From Tepidimonas sp. UBA997 (GTDB lineage Bacteria; Pseudomonadota; Gammaproteobacteria; Burkholderiales; Burkholderiaceae_C), in NCBI GenBank assembly GCA_002291945.1, contig DBAZ01000079.1:1303-56017 (forward strand): a stretch of DNA of 54,715 nt, given 5' to 3'. Of the stretch, positions 41,401-48,933 are shown piece by piece. Positions within the stretch are counted from its first letter, which is position 1. Each line of letters starts with the position of its first letter. The position numbers were made by a program, and so were the translations under genes. Under the pieces are notes generated by a model, which was not told the origin of the DNA, made no database searches, and saw only the letters and a program-made list of their open reading frames with translations.

Positions 41401-41887
41401 CTCCAGCGAAGGCAAGAAAGCGATTGGCCAGCGCAGCCTTTACCTGCTACGCAACGCCGCCAGCGCAGACAAGGGCCTAGGCTTTGCGTTGGCAGGCAAC
41501 TTCTATCCGGACTTCCTGCTGTGGCTGGTGGACGATGCCCCAGAGTCAGGAACGGGCAAGCAGTGGCTGACCTTTATCGACCCGAAGGGGCTGCGCAATC
41601 TCGACCTGTCACACCCCAAACTGGGGCTGTACAAGGAAGTGAAGACACTGGAAACAACGCTGGCGGCGCAGGCCAAGGCGGGCGAAGCGCCGCTGGTCTT
41701 GAATGCCTTCGTGCTGTCGCCGACGAGGTTTGCCGATTTGCTCAACGTGGGCGACCCGGCAATGAAGGCCGATCTGGAAAGCCGCAACGTGCTGTTCATG
41801 CAAGACGGTGCGAGCAGCTACCTCAAGAAATTGTTTCGGTTCTTGGCACTGGCGGAAGAGGAGGGATTCGAACCCTCGATACGGTAG
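38429..41887 (+). CDS. Type III-like restriction subunit (superfamily 2 helicase with nuclease domain)
   Basis: 1152-residue Res-type protein. Walker A FWNATGSGKTLL (about 160-171), DEAD-box equivalent LVLVDEGHRG, motif III YSATFGQ, and motif VI QIIQLFGRGVRLKGKG give an SF2 helicase. Near the C-terminus NFYPDFLLWL followed by WLTFIDPKGLR fits a PD-(D/E)xK nuclease (PD, DPK). Starts at 38429 (MARQTKSQKKRSFHQELVLNRWVLGFF), one base after the previous stop. The last ~13 codons (ALAEEEGFEPSIR) are read antisense through the 3' part of tRNA-Ser, and the stop lies inside the tRNA gene. So the native C-terminus was probably replaced when the locus joined the tRNA. A short low-GC patch (39360-39480) lies between helicase motifs. 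Partner of the methyltransferase at 33423. Confidence 0.88.
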   Translation: MARQTKSQKKRSFHQELVLNRWVLGFFQGGTLAALKRRLGDDRFEGIDEDGQTRFFHELIRGLSGPNKVPETDLRRYDLNVVAHWQAITAQRNKLEGFELQMKYFQYLSLLFTELYLDWYFNHRQDLLDGLNEEMTRYRAETGAEPFRYFEADDLNKVAFWNATGSGKTLLLHVNIRQYLHYFQAGSSGQKRDHLPDKIILLTPNEGLSRQHLEELHLSGFGFSQFFNKAQSPARGTIEIIDINKLGDEMGDKTVAVDAFEGNNLVLVDEGHRGTGTAAGAWMARRDALVRGGFAFEYSATFGQAVAKGKTIEGAEDEIRKNKADFFRSVEFPSRKVRDLSATEKQQVEAFKAAYELTAEDKRRARITATREIYAKCILFDYSYKFFYEDGYGKESLILNMSGEAYQQADNARKYFTACLLAYYQQRWLWSTHRAALADFNIEKPLWVFVGNTVSGEESDILEVVNFLADFLNSDAQIKSWLADLIADKAQILDAKGNNIFSGRFTPLMGFGGRVDELYADILLRVFNASARQRLKLVNIKSSKGELALRVGDAEPFGLINIGDDASFFGMAQDAEAFDSERDDFGGTLFGTLNHKDSRLNVLIGSRKFTEGWSSWRVSTMGLLNMGQGEGSQIIQLFGRGVRLKGKGFSLKRTLPQDRPKGVHLDKLEALNIFGVRASYMAAFKDYLREEGITPSDEVLELDFPTRANLPNLKTGKLKTLALRDGYKDNQKLGFKRTHFPWLYEIPAQFQGKIKPPHVVLDLYPRVEALSSKDKGAAPTTQARHKGKLNPKLFSAFNWDRVYLALQDYKLQRSWSNLRLERQKLIDFCAGAQDWYTLFIPAAEFNVTTFADIRKQEDILLRLLTDYTDRFYNALKKGYEGQFYDITHIDEDHGSMLKLYQFEIDNTDDGLAYQAKLEVLKKLVAEGKIGEASKWNAPHMVAICFDRHLFYPLLGFENEDGNKQVPLKLTPLGLGAESEVQFVRDLEAFYHSSEGKKAIGQRSLYLLRNAASADKGLGFALAGNFYPDFLLWLVDDAPESGTGKQWLTFIDPKGLRNLDLSHPKLGLYKEVKTLETTLAAQAKAGEAPLVLNAFVLSPTRFADLLNVGDPAMKADLESRNVLFMQDGASSYLKKLFRFLALAEEEGFEPSIR
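39360..39480. other. Short low-GC patch in the res gene
   Basis: The two 60-base lines from 39361 each count 27/60 G+C, with runs such as TTTTTT and AGAAAAG, in a gene otherwise near 60 percent. It follows the SAT motif. It may be a small recombination tract or a naturally AT-rich linker. Confidence 0.4.
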
Positions 41888-41941
41888 AAACCGTATACCG
41901 GATTTCGAGTCCGGCGCATTCGACCACTCTGCCACCCTTCC
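41850..41941 (-). tRNA. tRNA-Ser (CGA anticodon)
   Basis: Reads UCG serine codons. Acceptor stem GGAAGGG pairs with CTCTTCC (one G-T), discriminator G, and CCA is encoded (complement of 41850-41852). The anticodon stem CCGGA/TCCGG encloses the loop CTCGAAA, giving anticodon CGA. A long variable arm (TACGGT/ACCGTA) marks a class II tRNA, and the T-arm GAGGG TTCGAAT CCCTC is perfect. Mature body 41853-41941. It follows trpS on the same strand and faces the res gene, whose stop lies inside it. Confidence 0.96.
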
Positions 41942-41957
41942 GCGTGTCGAATTGCGT

Positions 41958-41963
41958 ATTCTA
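41958..41963 (-). promoter_or_regulatory. Candidate -10 box of tRNA-Ser
   Basis: TAGAAT on the minus strand (5/6 to TATAAT) lies 17 bases upstream of the mature tRNA 5' end, between the trpS stop and the tRNA. No good -35 at standard spacing was found, so the tRNA may also be read from trpS. Confidence 0.4.
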
Positions 41964-41965
41964 GC

Positions 41966-43288
41966 TCATTCGGCCGCACGCAAGGCTTGCAGGGCGAGCT
42001 CGATGTCATTCGGGGTGACGCCTGCTGCCGCGTCGGCCCAGTCATGCAGATCGGTGCAGGCCAGGTAGCCCTGGGCTTTGAGCCGGGCGATGCTGGCCCC
42101 GGCGTCTTTCGGGGACGCCAGTCCGGCGCTTTGCAGCAGCACACGGCCTTTGGCATCGGTCAGCTTGAAGTAGAACAGGCCGTCTTGCTCGCGGTATTGC
42201 TTGAAGGTCGGCAGCGGGGCTTTGTCGGCCTTATCGGCCTTGGCGCTGGGCGCATCGACGCTGGACGCATCGGTGGCGGTGGCCTGCAGCGGGCGCAAGC
42301 CCACCGCATGGCGCAAGCGGGCCATGAACGGCACCGCCGAGGTGCGTGCTTTGGCGGCACCCGCCTGCAGAATGGCTTGCACCCGCGCCGGGTCGGCCAT
42401 GAGGGCGTCGTAGGTGGCACGCATGGGAGCCATTTCGCAGTCGATGCGCTCGAACAGCCTCTGCTTGACCTCGCCCCAACCGATGCCTTCGGCATAGGCC
42501 TGGGCCAGGGCAGCGGTTTCGTCCGGGGTGGCGAAGGCCTGGTAAATCTGGAACAGCGCCGAACCCTCGGTCTGCTTGGGTTCGCCGGCCGCTTTGGAGT
42601 CGGTCACGATCCCCATGATGAGCTTGCGCAACTGCGCCGGTGGCGCGAACAGCGGGATCACGTTGTCGTAGCTCTTGCTCATTTTGCGGCCATCCAGACC
42701 GGGCAGGGTGGCCACGCTGTCTTCGATCACGGCTTCGGGCAGGGTGAAGTGGGCCCCGTACCAGTGGTTGAAGCTGCTGGCCATGTCGCGCGCCATCTCG
42801 ATGTGCTGCACCTGGTCGCGCCCCACCGGCACCTGATGGGCGTTGAACAGGATGATGTCGGCCGCCATCAGCACGGGGTAGATGAACAGGCCGGTGCTGA
42901 CGCCGTCGTCCGGTTCGCTGCCAGCGGCAGCGTTTTTGTCGAGCATGGCCTTGTAGGCGTGGGCGCGATTGAGTTGCCCCTTGCCGCACACGCAAGCGAG
43001 GAACCAGGTCAGCTCCGGGATTTCCGGGATGTCGGACTGGCGATAAAAAGTGACCCGTTGCGGGTCCAGCCCGCAGGCGATCCAGGTGGCGGCGATGTCG
43101 AGTGTGGAGCGGTGCAGCCGAGCCGGGTCCTGGGTGGAGACCATGGCGTGGTAGTCGGCCAGGAACAGAAAGCTGTCCACCTGGGGCTGGCGGCTGGCGC
43201 GCACGGTGGGTCGGATGGCACCGACGTAGTTGCCCAAATGGGGAACCCCGGAGGGTTTGATGCCGGTGAGGACGCGAACGGGTTTCAT
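41966..43288 (-). CDS. trpS: Tryptophanyl-tRNA synthetase with C-terminal DUF1508-like extension
   Basis: Charges tRNA-Trp. The 440-residue product (start at 43288, MKPVRVLTGIKPSG) has the HIGH-like PSGVPHLGNYVGA and the KMSKS motif (DGRKMSKSYDNVIPL). The catalytic core ends near residue 330. After an Ala/Lys/Asp linker (SSVDAPSAKADKADKAP) comes an extra domain, FKQYREQDGLFYFKLTDAKGRVLLQSAGLASPKDAGASIARLK, resembling the DUF1508/YegP fold. I recall such extensions in betaproteobacterial TrpS, but its function is unclear. Standard TrpS is about 335 residues. In line with the M50 protease gene upstream. Confidence 0.95.
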   Translation of the reverse strand: MKPVRVLTGIKPSGVPHLGNYVGAIRPTVRASRQPQVDSFLFLADYHAMVSTQDPARLHRSTLDIAATWIACGLDPQRVTFYRQSDIPEIPELTWFLACVCGKGQLNRAHAYKAMLDKNAAAGSEPDDGVSTGLFIYPVLMAADIILFNAHQVPVGRDQVQHIEMARDMASSFNHWYGAHFTLPEAVIEDSVATLPGLDGRKMSKSYDNVIPLFAPPAQLRKLIMGIVTDSKAAGEPKQTEGSALFQIYQAFATPDETAALAQAYAEGIGWGEVKQRLFERIDCEMAPMRATYDALMADPARVQAILQAGAAKARTSAVPFMARLRHAVGLRPLQATATDASSVDAPSAKADKADKAPLPTFKQYREQDGLFYFKLTDAKGRVLLQSAGLASPKDAGASIARLKAQGYLACTDLHDWADAAAGVTPNDIELALQALRAAE

Positions 43289-43307
43289 GAGCAATGGAAG
43301 GATCAGG

Positions 43308-43988
43308 TCAGAACAGCACGGCAGCCAGTGCCCAGCGCACAGGGCTCAACAACATTTCGATGAGGCCGGAGGTGACGCTCATCAGCGGTTGCAACCAGTA
43401 GGTGCCGAGGATGCCAGTGAGCACCAGCCCGAGCACGATGAAAAAGCCAAACGGTTCGATGCGCGACACCGTGATGGCCTGGGGGGTGGGGAGCAAGCCG
43501 ACCAGTATGCGGCCACCGTCGAGCGGGGGCAGGGGGAACATGTTGAGCGCGAACAGCACCAGATTGACCAGCAGCCCGGCACGCGCCATCTCCAGGAAAA
43601 AGCGCTCCTGCACACCGAAGGCGACCAGCAGGTAGCCCAACACCACCCACAGCACGGCCATGATCAGATTCACCCCCGGCCCCGCCAAAGCGACCCAGAT
43701 CATGTCGCGCTTGGGCTGGCGCAGGCGTCCGAAGTTGACCGGCACCGGTTTGGCATAGCCAAACAGAAAGGCACCACTGGTGGCAAACAGCAGCAGCAAG
43801 GGTACGGCTATGGTGCCTAGCGGGTCGATGTGCTTGAACGGGTTGAGTGTGATGCGACCCAGCATCCAGGCGGTGTTGTCGCCAAAATGGCGTGCCGCAT
43901 AGCCGTGCGCGGCCTCGTGTACCGTGATGGCCAACAGCACCGGGATGGCGTAGATGGTCACGGTCTGGATGATGGAGGCGATGTCCAT
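43308..43988 (-). CDS. Site-2 protease family (M50) membrane metalloprotease
   Basis: 226-residue integral membrane zinc protease. The HExxH site is AITVHEAAHGYAARHFGD (about 21-38), and the second metal-site motif is FALNMFPLPPLDGGRILVGLLP (about 145-166). About six TM helices. This compact type has no PDZ domain. Substrate unknown. Sits between trpS and the YciO-like gene in what looks like one operon; gaps are about 20 bases on each side. Confidence 0.92.
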   Translation of the reverse strand: MDIASIIQTVTIYAIPVLLAITVHEAAHGYAARHFGDNTAWMLGRITLNPFKHIDPLGTIAVPLLLLFATSGAFLFGYAKPVPVNFGRLRQPKRDMIWVALAGPGVNLIMAVLWVVLGYLLVAFGVQERFFLEMARAGLLVNLVLFALNMFPLPPLDGGRILVGLLPTPQAITVSRIEPFGFFIVLGLVLTGILGTYWLQPLMSVTSGLIEMLLSPVRWALAAVLF

Positions 43989-44009
43989 GAATGTGTCCTG
44001 TGGGGCGGT

Positions 44010-44645
44010 TTACAGGCCGAGGGCGGCCAGCGGCCCGGCCCCTAGGCGCAACACCTCGGGTTCGCCGCCGGTGCCGATCGGGGTCAGGTTGACCACGGTG
44101 GTGGGCGCCAGTGGGCAGGCCCCGGCGTCGATCACCCCGGCCAGCTCGTGCTCGAAGCGCTCTCGGATGTCGTGCGCGTCGTTGAGCGGGTCGGTTTCGC
44201 CCGGCGCAATCAGGGTGGTGGCCAGCAGCGGGGCACCATGCAAGGCCAGCAGTTGCTGCAGGGTCTGGTGCCCTGGCACGCGCAGGCCGATGGTCTTGCG
44301 CGAAGGGTGGCTGATGCGCCGTGGCACTTCCTTGCTGGCTTCCAGCACAAAGGTGTAGGGGCCCGGGGTGCCCAGCTTGAGCAGGCGGTACTGCCGGTTG
44401 TCCACCCGGGCGTAGTTGGCGAGTTCGCTCAGGTCGCGGCACAGCAGGGTCATGTGGTGCTTGTCATCGACCCCGCGGATGCGGCGCAGGCGGTCGGCTG
44501 CGGCCTTGTCGTCCAGGTGGCAGACCAGCGCGTAGCTCGAATCGGTGGGGGCAGCCAGTACCCCGCCCTTGTGCAGCAATTGCACGGCCTGCTTGAGCAG
44601 CCGCGGTTGCGGGTTGTCGGGGTGGACTTCAAAAAATTGCGACAT
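44010..44645 (-). CDS. Sua5/YciO/YrdC-family protein (YciO type)
   Basis: 211-residue protein with the YrdC fold, which in TsaC/Sua5 makes threonylcarbamoyl-AMP for the t6A modification of tRNA. Seen are VLAAPTDSSYALVCHLDDKAAADRLRRIRGVDDKHHMTLLCRDLSELANYA, GPYTFVLEASKEVPRR, KTIGLRVPGHQ and the C-terminal PTTVVNLT. The length and the DDKHHMTLLC segment point to the YciO branch, whose role is less certain than TsaC. Adjacent to the PHP-domain gene cluster, as in many betaproteobacteria. Confidence 0.88.
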   Translation of the reverse strand: MSQFFEVHPDNPQPRLLKQAVQLLHKGGVLAAPTDSSYALVCHLDDKAAADRLRRIRGVDDKHHMTLLCRDLSELANYARVDNRQYRLLKLGTPGPYTFVLEASKEVPRRISHPSRKTIGLRVPGHQTLQQLLALHGAPLLATTLIAPGETDPLNDAHDIRERFEHELAGVIDAGACPLAPTTVVNLTPIGTGGEPEVLRLGAGPLAALGL

Positions 44646-44676
44646 AGCCCGATTGTCCCACTCCGACCGAGCGGGC

Positions 44677-45561
44677 TTAGTTGCTGTCCGGCTTGGGGGT
44701 GCGGGCGGTCAGCCAGGCCATGCTGGCACCGCAGGCGACGATCATGGCAATGCCGCCAAACTCAAGCTGGCCGGGCACGTGATCGAACACCAGCCAGCCC
44801 GCAAACACGGCAAAGCCGACCTGCACGTACAGGTAAGGGGCGAGGGTGGCCGCCGGTGCGCGCGCAAAAGCCTGGATCAGCAAAAAGTGCCCGACCGTGC
44901 CCATCAGGCCAGCCAAGCACAGCAAGGCCAGCGTGCGCAGGTCGGGGATGGTCTGCCAGATCCACGGCAGCGCCAGACTGATGAGCAGGGCACCCGTCCA
45001 GCCGGTGTAGAAATGCATGGTCATCGGGTCTTCGGTGCGGGCCATGCGGCTGGTCAGGATCTGGAACACCGCATAGAACAGCACCATCACCAGGGGAATG
45101 GCCACCGCCCAGCCGATGTCCTGCCCGGTGGGCTGTATCACCAGCAAGGCACCGCTGAAGCCGCCAAACACCAGCAACCAGCGCAACACACTGACGCGCT
45201 CCTTGAGAAAAACCGCCGCCATCAGCGTGACCACGAGCGGGGTCAGCATGATGATGGCGGTGAACTCGCCCACCGGCATGTAGATCAGGCTGACGAAGCC
45301 CAGAATGCTCACGATCAGCAGCAGGGCACCGCGCACGGCGTGCAGCACCGGGTGCCGGGTGCTGAGGGAGCGCCAGCCTCGGGTCGGCAGCACCACGCCG
45401 GTCATGACCAGGGCTTGAAAGCAATAGCGAAACCACACCACCACCAGCACCGAGATGGTGGCGCTGAGCACCTTGACCGTGGTGTCGAGCGTGGCAAAGC
45501 AGGCCACGGCCAGTACCAGAAACATCACCCCGAGCAGAGGGCGGTGGCGTGGCGGGGTCAT
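44677..45561 (-). CDS. EamA/DMT-family transporter
   Basis: 294-residue inner-membrane protein with ten predicted TM helices in two EamA repeats (for example LLGVMFLVLAVACFATLDTTVKVLSATISVLVVVWFRYCFQ and, in the second half, LAVLCLAGL-like and VGFAVFAGWLVFDHVPGQLEFGGIAMIVACG). RhaT/YdcZ-like drug/metabolite exporter superfamily; substrate not predictable. The gap to the upstream PHP gene is two bases, so they are co-transcribed. Confidence 0.9.
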   Translation of the reverse strand: MTPPRHRPLLGVMFLVLAVACFATLDTTVKVLSATISVLVVVWFRYCFQALVMTGVVLPTRGWRSLSTRHPVLHAVRGALLLIVSILGFVSLIYMPVGEFTAIIMLTPLVVTLMAAVFLKERVSVLRWLLVFGGFSGALLVIQPTGQDIGWAVAIPLVMVLFYAVFQILTSRMARTEDPMTMHFYTGWTGALLISLALPWIWQTIPDLRTLALLCLAGLMGTVGHFLLIQAFARAPAATLAPYLYVQVGFAVFAGWLVFDHVPGQLEFGGIAMIVACGASMAWLTARTPKPDSN

Positions 45562-45563
45562 GG

Positions 45564-46415
45564 TCAGCGCACCCGATCGGTCAGCAATTGCCAGACCGGC
45601 TGCAGCCGACCTTCGAGGAAGGGCAGGGCGCCCAGGTCGCAGTGGCTTTCGTCGGGGCTGTGGAAGTCGCTGCCGCGCGAGGCGGCGAGGTCGAATTCCA
45701 GCGCCATGTCGGCGTACCTGACGAATTCCGACGGGCTGTGGCTGCCCGTGACCACTTCGACCGCCTGGCCGCCATGTGCCTTGAATTCGCTAAACAGGGC
45801 GTATTCCTGCGTGGGGCTGTGGTCGTAACGGGCCGGGTGCGCAATCACCGCCACACCGCCTGCCTCGCGTATCCAGCCCACCGCGTCGCCCAGCTTGGCC
45901 CAGCGGTGCGGCACGAACCCCGGCTTGCCGTCGGTCAGGAATTTGCGGAACACCTCGTGCGTGTCTTTGCAGACGCCGGAGTCCACCAGAAAGCGGGCAA
46001 AGTGGGTGCGCGAAATCAGTTCCGGGTTGCCCACGTGCTGCAGCGCCCCTTCGTAGGCCCCGTGTATGCCCAGCTTGGCGAGTTGGGCGCTCATTTCGAG
46101 GGCGCGTTCGCTGCGCCCGCCACGGGTTCTCTGCAAACCTTGCACCAGCGCCGGGTGATCGGGGTCGAAGCCCAGTCCGACGATGTGTACCGTCACATCG
46201 GCAAAGGTGACGGAAATCTCGGTGCCGGTGAGGTAGGGCAGGTGCAAGGCCCGTGCGGCTGCCAGCGCACGGTGCTGGCCACCGACTTCGTCGTGGTCGG
46301 TGAGTGACCACAATTCGACGCCATTGGCTTTGGCCCGCGCCGCCAGGGCCTCGGGCTCCAGGGTGCCATCGGAAACCGTGGAATGGCAGTGCAGGTCGGC
46401 GTTCAAAATGGTCAT
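45564..46415 (-). CDS. PHP-domain phosphoesterase (RNase AM / nucleoside 3',5'-bisphosphate phosphatase type)
   Basis: 283-residue PHP enzyme related to E. coli YciV/TrpH, which removes 5' nucleotides from short RNAs and hydrolyses 3',5'-bisphosphate nucleotides. The metal motifs are ADLHCHSTVSDGTLEPE (about 5-21), WSLTDHDEVGG, GTEISVTF, GGVAVIAHPARY and GSDFHSPDESH. The ATG at 46415 (MTILNADLHCHS) is preferred to one three codons upstream. Divergent from murJ across 99 bases. Confidence 0.92.
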   Translation of the reverse strand: MTILNADLHCHSTVSDGTLEPEALAARAKANGVELWSLTDHDEVGGQHRALAAARALHLPYLTGTEISVTFADVTVHIVGLGFDPDHPALVQGLQRTRGGRSERALEMSAQLAKLGIHGAYEGALQHVGNPELISRTHFARFLVDSGVCKDTHEVFRKFLTDGKPGFVPHRWAKLGDAVGWIREAGGVAVIAHPARYDHSPTQEYALFSEFKAHGGQAVEVVTGSHSPSEFVRYADMALEFDLAASRGSDFHSPDESHCDLGALPFLEGRLQPVWQLLTDRVR

Positions 46416-46514
46416 CCGTCGCATTCTAGGGCCAGCCGGACGAAGCTGCTGTCGGCGCTGCTGTCAACGCTGCCGTCGGCTGGGCATGGCCGGGTTGACG
46501 GCTACACTCAGGCC

Positions 46515-48077
46515 GTGTCGCTGTTCAAATCCGCCTCCCTGGTTTCCTTGCTCACGCTGGCCTCCCGCATCACGGGATTGGTGCGCGAGTTGCTGATTGC
46601 CGCCACCTTCGGGGTCAGTGCCCTGACCGATGCCTTCAATGTGGCGTTTCGCATCCCCAACCTGCTGCGCCGCCTGTTTGCCGAAGGGGCGTTCAGTCAG
46701 GCGTTTGTCCCGGTGCTGGCTGCCACCCGCGCCAAAGAAGGCGACGCCGCCACCCGTGTGCTGATCGACCGGGTGGCGACGGTCATGGCCTGGGCCTTGC
46801 TGGTCACGTCTGTGCTGGGGGTGTTGGCGGCACCGTGGCTGGTCTGGGCCATGGCCGCCGGACTCAAGCAGAACCCCGAAGGTTTTGACGCCGCCGTGGT
46901 GCTCACGCGCTGGATGTTTCCCTACATCGCCTTCATGTCGCTGGTGGCGCTGGCGGCCGGGGTGTTGAACACCTGGCGGCGCTTTGCGGTACCGGCGGCC
47001 ACCCCTGTGCTGCTCAACCTGTCGATGATTGCCGCTGCCTGGTGGGGTGCGCCGTGGCTCGGCCAGATGGGCGTGCAGCCGATCTATGCCCTGGCCATAG
47101 GGGTGATGCTGGGCGGTGTGTTGCAGTTGGGGGTGCAGTTGCTGGCCCTCTGGCAGTTGGGTATGCTGCCGCGCATCGGGTGCTCGGTCGGGGCGGTTCG
47201 ATCGGCCTGGCACCACCCAGGCACACAAAACATCCTCAAGCTCATGCTGCCCGCTTTGCTGGGGGTGAGCGTGGCGCAGATTTCACTGCTCATCAACACC
47301 CAGATTGCCTCGCATCTGGTCACGGGCAGTGTGAGCTGGCTGACCTTTGCCGATCGCCTGATGGAATTTCCCACGGCGCTGCTCGGGGTGGCCCTCGGGG
47401 TGGTTCTGCTGCCGCAGTTGTCTGCGGCGCAGGCGTCCGATGACACGGTTGCTTACAGCAGCTTGCTCGATTGGGGGCTGCGCCTGGTCGTGTTGCTGGC
47501 AGTGCCCAGTGCCGTGGCGCTGTTGACGATAGCCGAGCCGCTGGTGGCCGTGCTCTACAACTACGGCGCATTCACGACCCACGATGTACACCAGACCTCG
47601 GTGGCCCTGATGGGCTATGGGGTCGGCCTGCTCGGTTTGATCGCCATCAAGGTGCTGGCACCTGGTTTTTATGCCCGCCAAGACATCAAGACGCCGGTGC
47701 GGATCGCCATCGTGGTGCTGGTCTTGACGCAGTGCATGAACCTCGTGCTGGTGCCTTGGCTGGCCCATGCGGGCCTGGCGCTGTCGATCGGCTTGGGTGC
47801 CCTGATCAACGCTGCCTGGTTGTTGATCGGCCTGATCCGCCGCGGCGCTTACCAGCCTTCCGAAGGCTGGTGGCGATTCGGTTTGCAGGTGCTGGCAGCC
47901 AGCGCCTTGCTGGCGATTTACCTCCTGTGGGCGAGCGCTCAGGTGAGTTGGGTCGATGGCGTCCACATCGGGCGGCGGCTGCTCTCGCTGGTGTTGCTGC
48001 TCGGGGGCGCGGTCGTGGTGTACTTTGGTGTATTAATGCTGGCGGGTGTTCAACTGCGCCAGTTTATGAGAAAGTAG
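46515..48077 (+). CDS. murJ: Lipid II flippase MurJ (MviN)
   Basis: 520-residue inner-membrane protein with 13-14 TM helices that moves peptidoglycan precursor lipid II to the periplasm. It starts at a GTG (reading MSLFKSASLVSLLTLASRITGLVRELLIAATFGVSALTDAFNVAFRIPNLLRRLFAEGAFSQAFVPV), the highly conserved MurJ N-terminus with the essential Arg residues. The frame is open for 44 codons upstream, but that part overlaps the divergent PHP gene and is unlike the family. Followed after three bases by sirB1. Confidence 0.96.
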   Translation: MSLFKSASLVSLLTLASRITGLVRELLIAATFGVSALTDAFNVAFRIPNLLRRLFAEGAFSQAFVPVLAATRAKEGDAATRVLIDRVATVMAWALLVTSVLGVLAAPWLVWAMAAGLKQNPEGFDAAVVLTRWMFPYIAFMSLVALAAGVLNTWRRFAVPAATPVLLNLSMIAAAWWGAPWLGQMGVQPIYALAIGVMLGGVLQLGVQLLALWQLGMLPRIGCSVGAVRSAWHHPGTQNILKLMLPALLGVSVAQISLLINTQIASHLVTGSVSWLTFADRLMEFPTALLGVALGVVLLPQLSAAQASDDTVAYSSLLDWGLRLVVLLAVPSAVALLTIAEPLVAVLYNYGAFTTHDVHQTSVALMGYGVGLLGLIAIKVLAPGFYARQDIKTPVRIAIVVLVLTQCMNLVLVPWLAHAGLALSIGLGALINAAWLLIGLIRRGAYQPSEGWWRFGLQVLAASALLAIYLLWASAQVSWVDGVHIGRRLLSLVLLLGGAVVVYFGVLMLAGVQLRQFMRK

Positions 48078-48080
48078 GGC

Positions 48081-48932
48081 ATGGATTTGTCTTTCCAGGT
48101 GCCGTCCCCGCTCGACTACTTCGCCGCCTTGGTGCGCGACGACGATGGTTTCCCACTGCTGGAGGCCACGGCCGCCGTCGCCATGGACGAGTACGCCGAG
48201 CTCGACGTGCAGACCGTGCTGGGCGAGGTCGATCAGTTGCTGGCCCGCTTGCGCCGCCGCCTGCCGGTGGATGCGCCGCCCTTGCAGCGTTTGCGGCTGC
48301 TCAACCAGTTCTTTTATCACGATCTGGGTTTTGGCGGCAACATCAATCACTACCACGACCCCGACAACAGCTACCTCCATGTGGTGCTGCGGACGCGGCG
48401 CGGCATTCCCATCACATTGGCCATTCTGTGGCTGGAACTCGCGCAAGGCCTGGCCCTGCAGGCCAAAGGCATCAACTTTCCGGGGCACTTCATGGTCAAG
48501 GTCAACTTGCCGCAGGGGCAGGTGGTGATAGACCCCTGCACTGGCCAGTCCTTGAGCCGCGAAGAGCTGTCGCAGCGGCTGGAGCCTTACAAGCGCCGCA
48601 ACGGTCTGGTCGATGACTTCGATGTGCCGGTCGGCCTGTATTTGCAGGCGGCCCAGCCACGCGACGTGCTGGCTCGCGTGCTGCGCAACCTGAAGGAGAT
48701 TCACCGCACCCAAGAAGACTGGCCGCGTCTGATCGGGGTGCAGGATCGCTTGGTCTTGGTGCTGCCCGACGACGGGGTCGAGCGCCGCGACCGTGGGCTG
48801 GCTTGGGCCGAGCTGGGCCACCCGGAGCGTGCCGTGCCCGATCTGGAGGCCTATCTCGCGCAGGCCGATGACGCCGCCGACGCCGACGCCGTTGGCCAGC
48901 GTCTGAACGAACTCAGACGCACCTCGAGCTGA
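48081..48932 (+). CDS. SirB1-family protein (transglutaminase-like plus TPR)
   Basis: 283 residues, cytoplasmic. The N-terminal SirB1 domain holds the papain-like fold signature LNQFFYHDLGFGGNINHYHDPDNSYLHVVLRTRRGIPITLAILWLELAQGLALQAKGINFPGHFMVKV; a TPR-like helical C-terminus follows (LKEIHRTQEDWPRLIGVQDRLVLVLPDDGVERRDRGLAWAELGHPERAVPDLEAYL). The catalytic Cys of transglutaminases is not obvious. Function uncertain. Downstream of murJ and tail-to-tail with purM, one base apart. Confidence 0.9.
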   Translation: MDLSFQVPSPLDYFAALVRDDDGFPLLEATAAVAMDEYAELDVQTVLGEVDQLLARLRRRLPVDAPPLQRLRLLNQFFYHDLGFGGNINHYHDPDNSYLHVVLRTRRGIPITLAILWLELAQGLALQAKGINFPGHFMVKVNLPQGQVVIDPCTGQSLSREELSQRLEPYKRRNGLVDDFDVPVGLYLQAAQPRDVLARVLRNLKEIHRTQEDWPRLIGVQDRLVLVLPDDGVERRDRGLAWAELGHPERAVPDLEAYLAQADDAADADAVGQRLNELRRTSS

Positions 48933-48933
48933 C

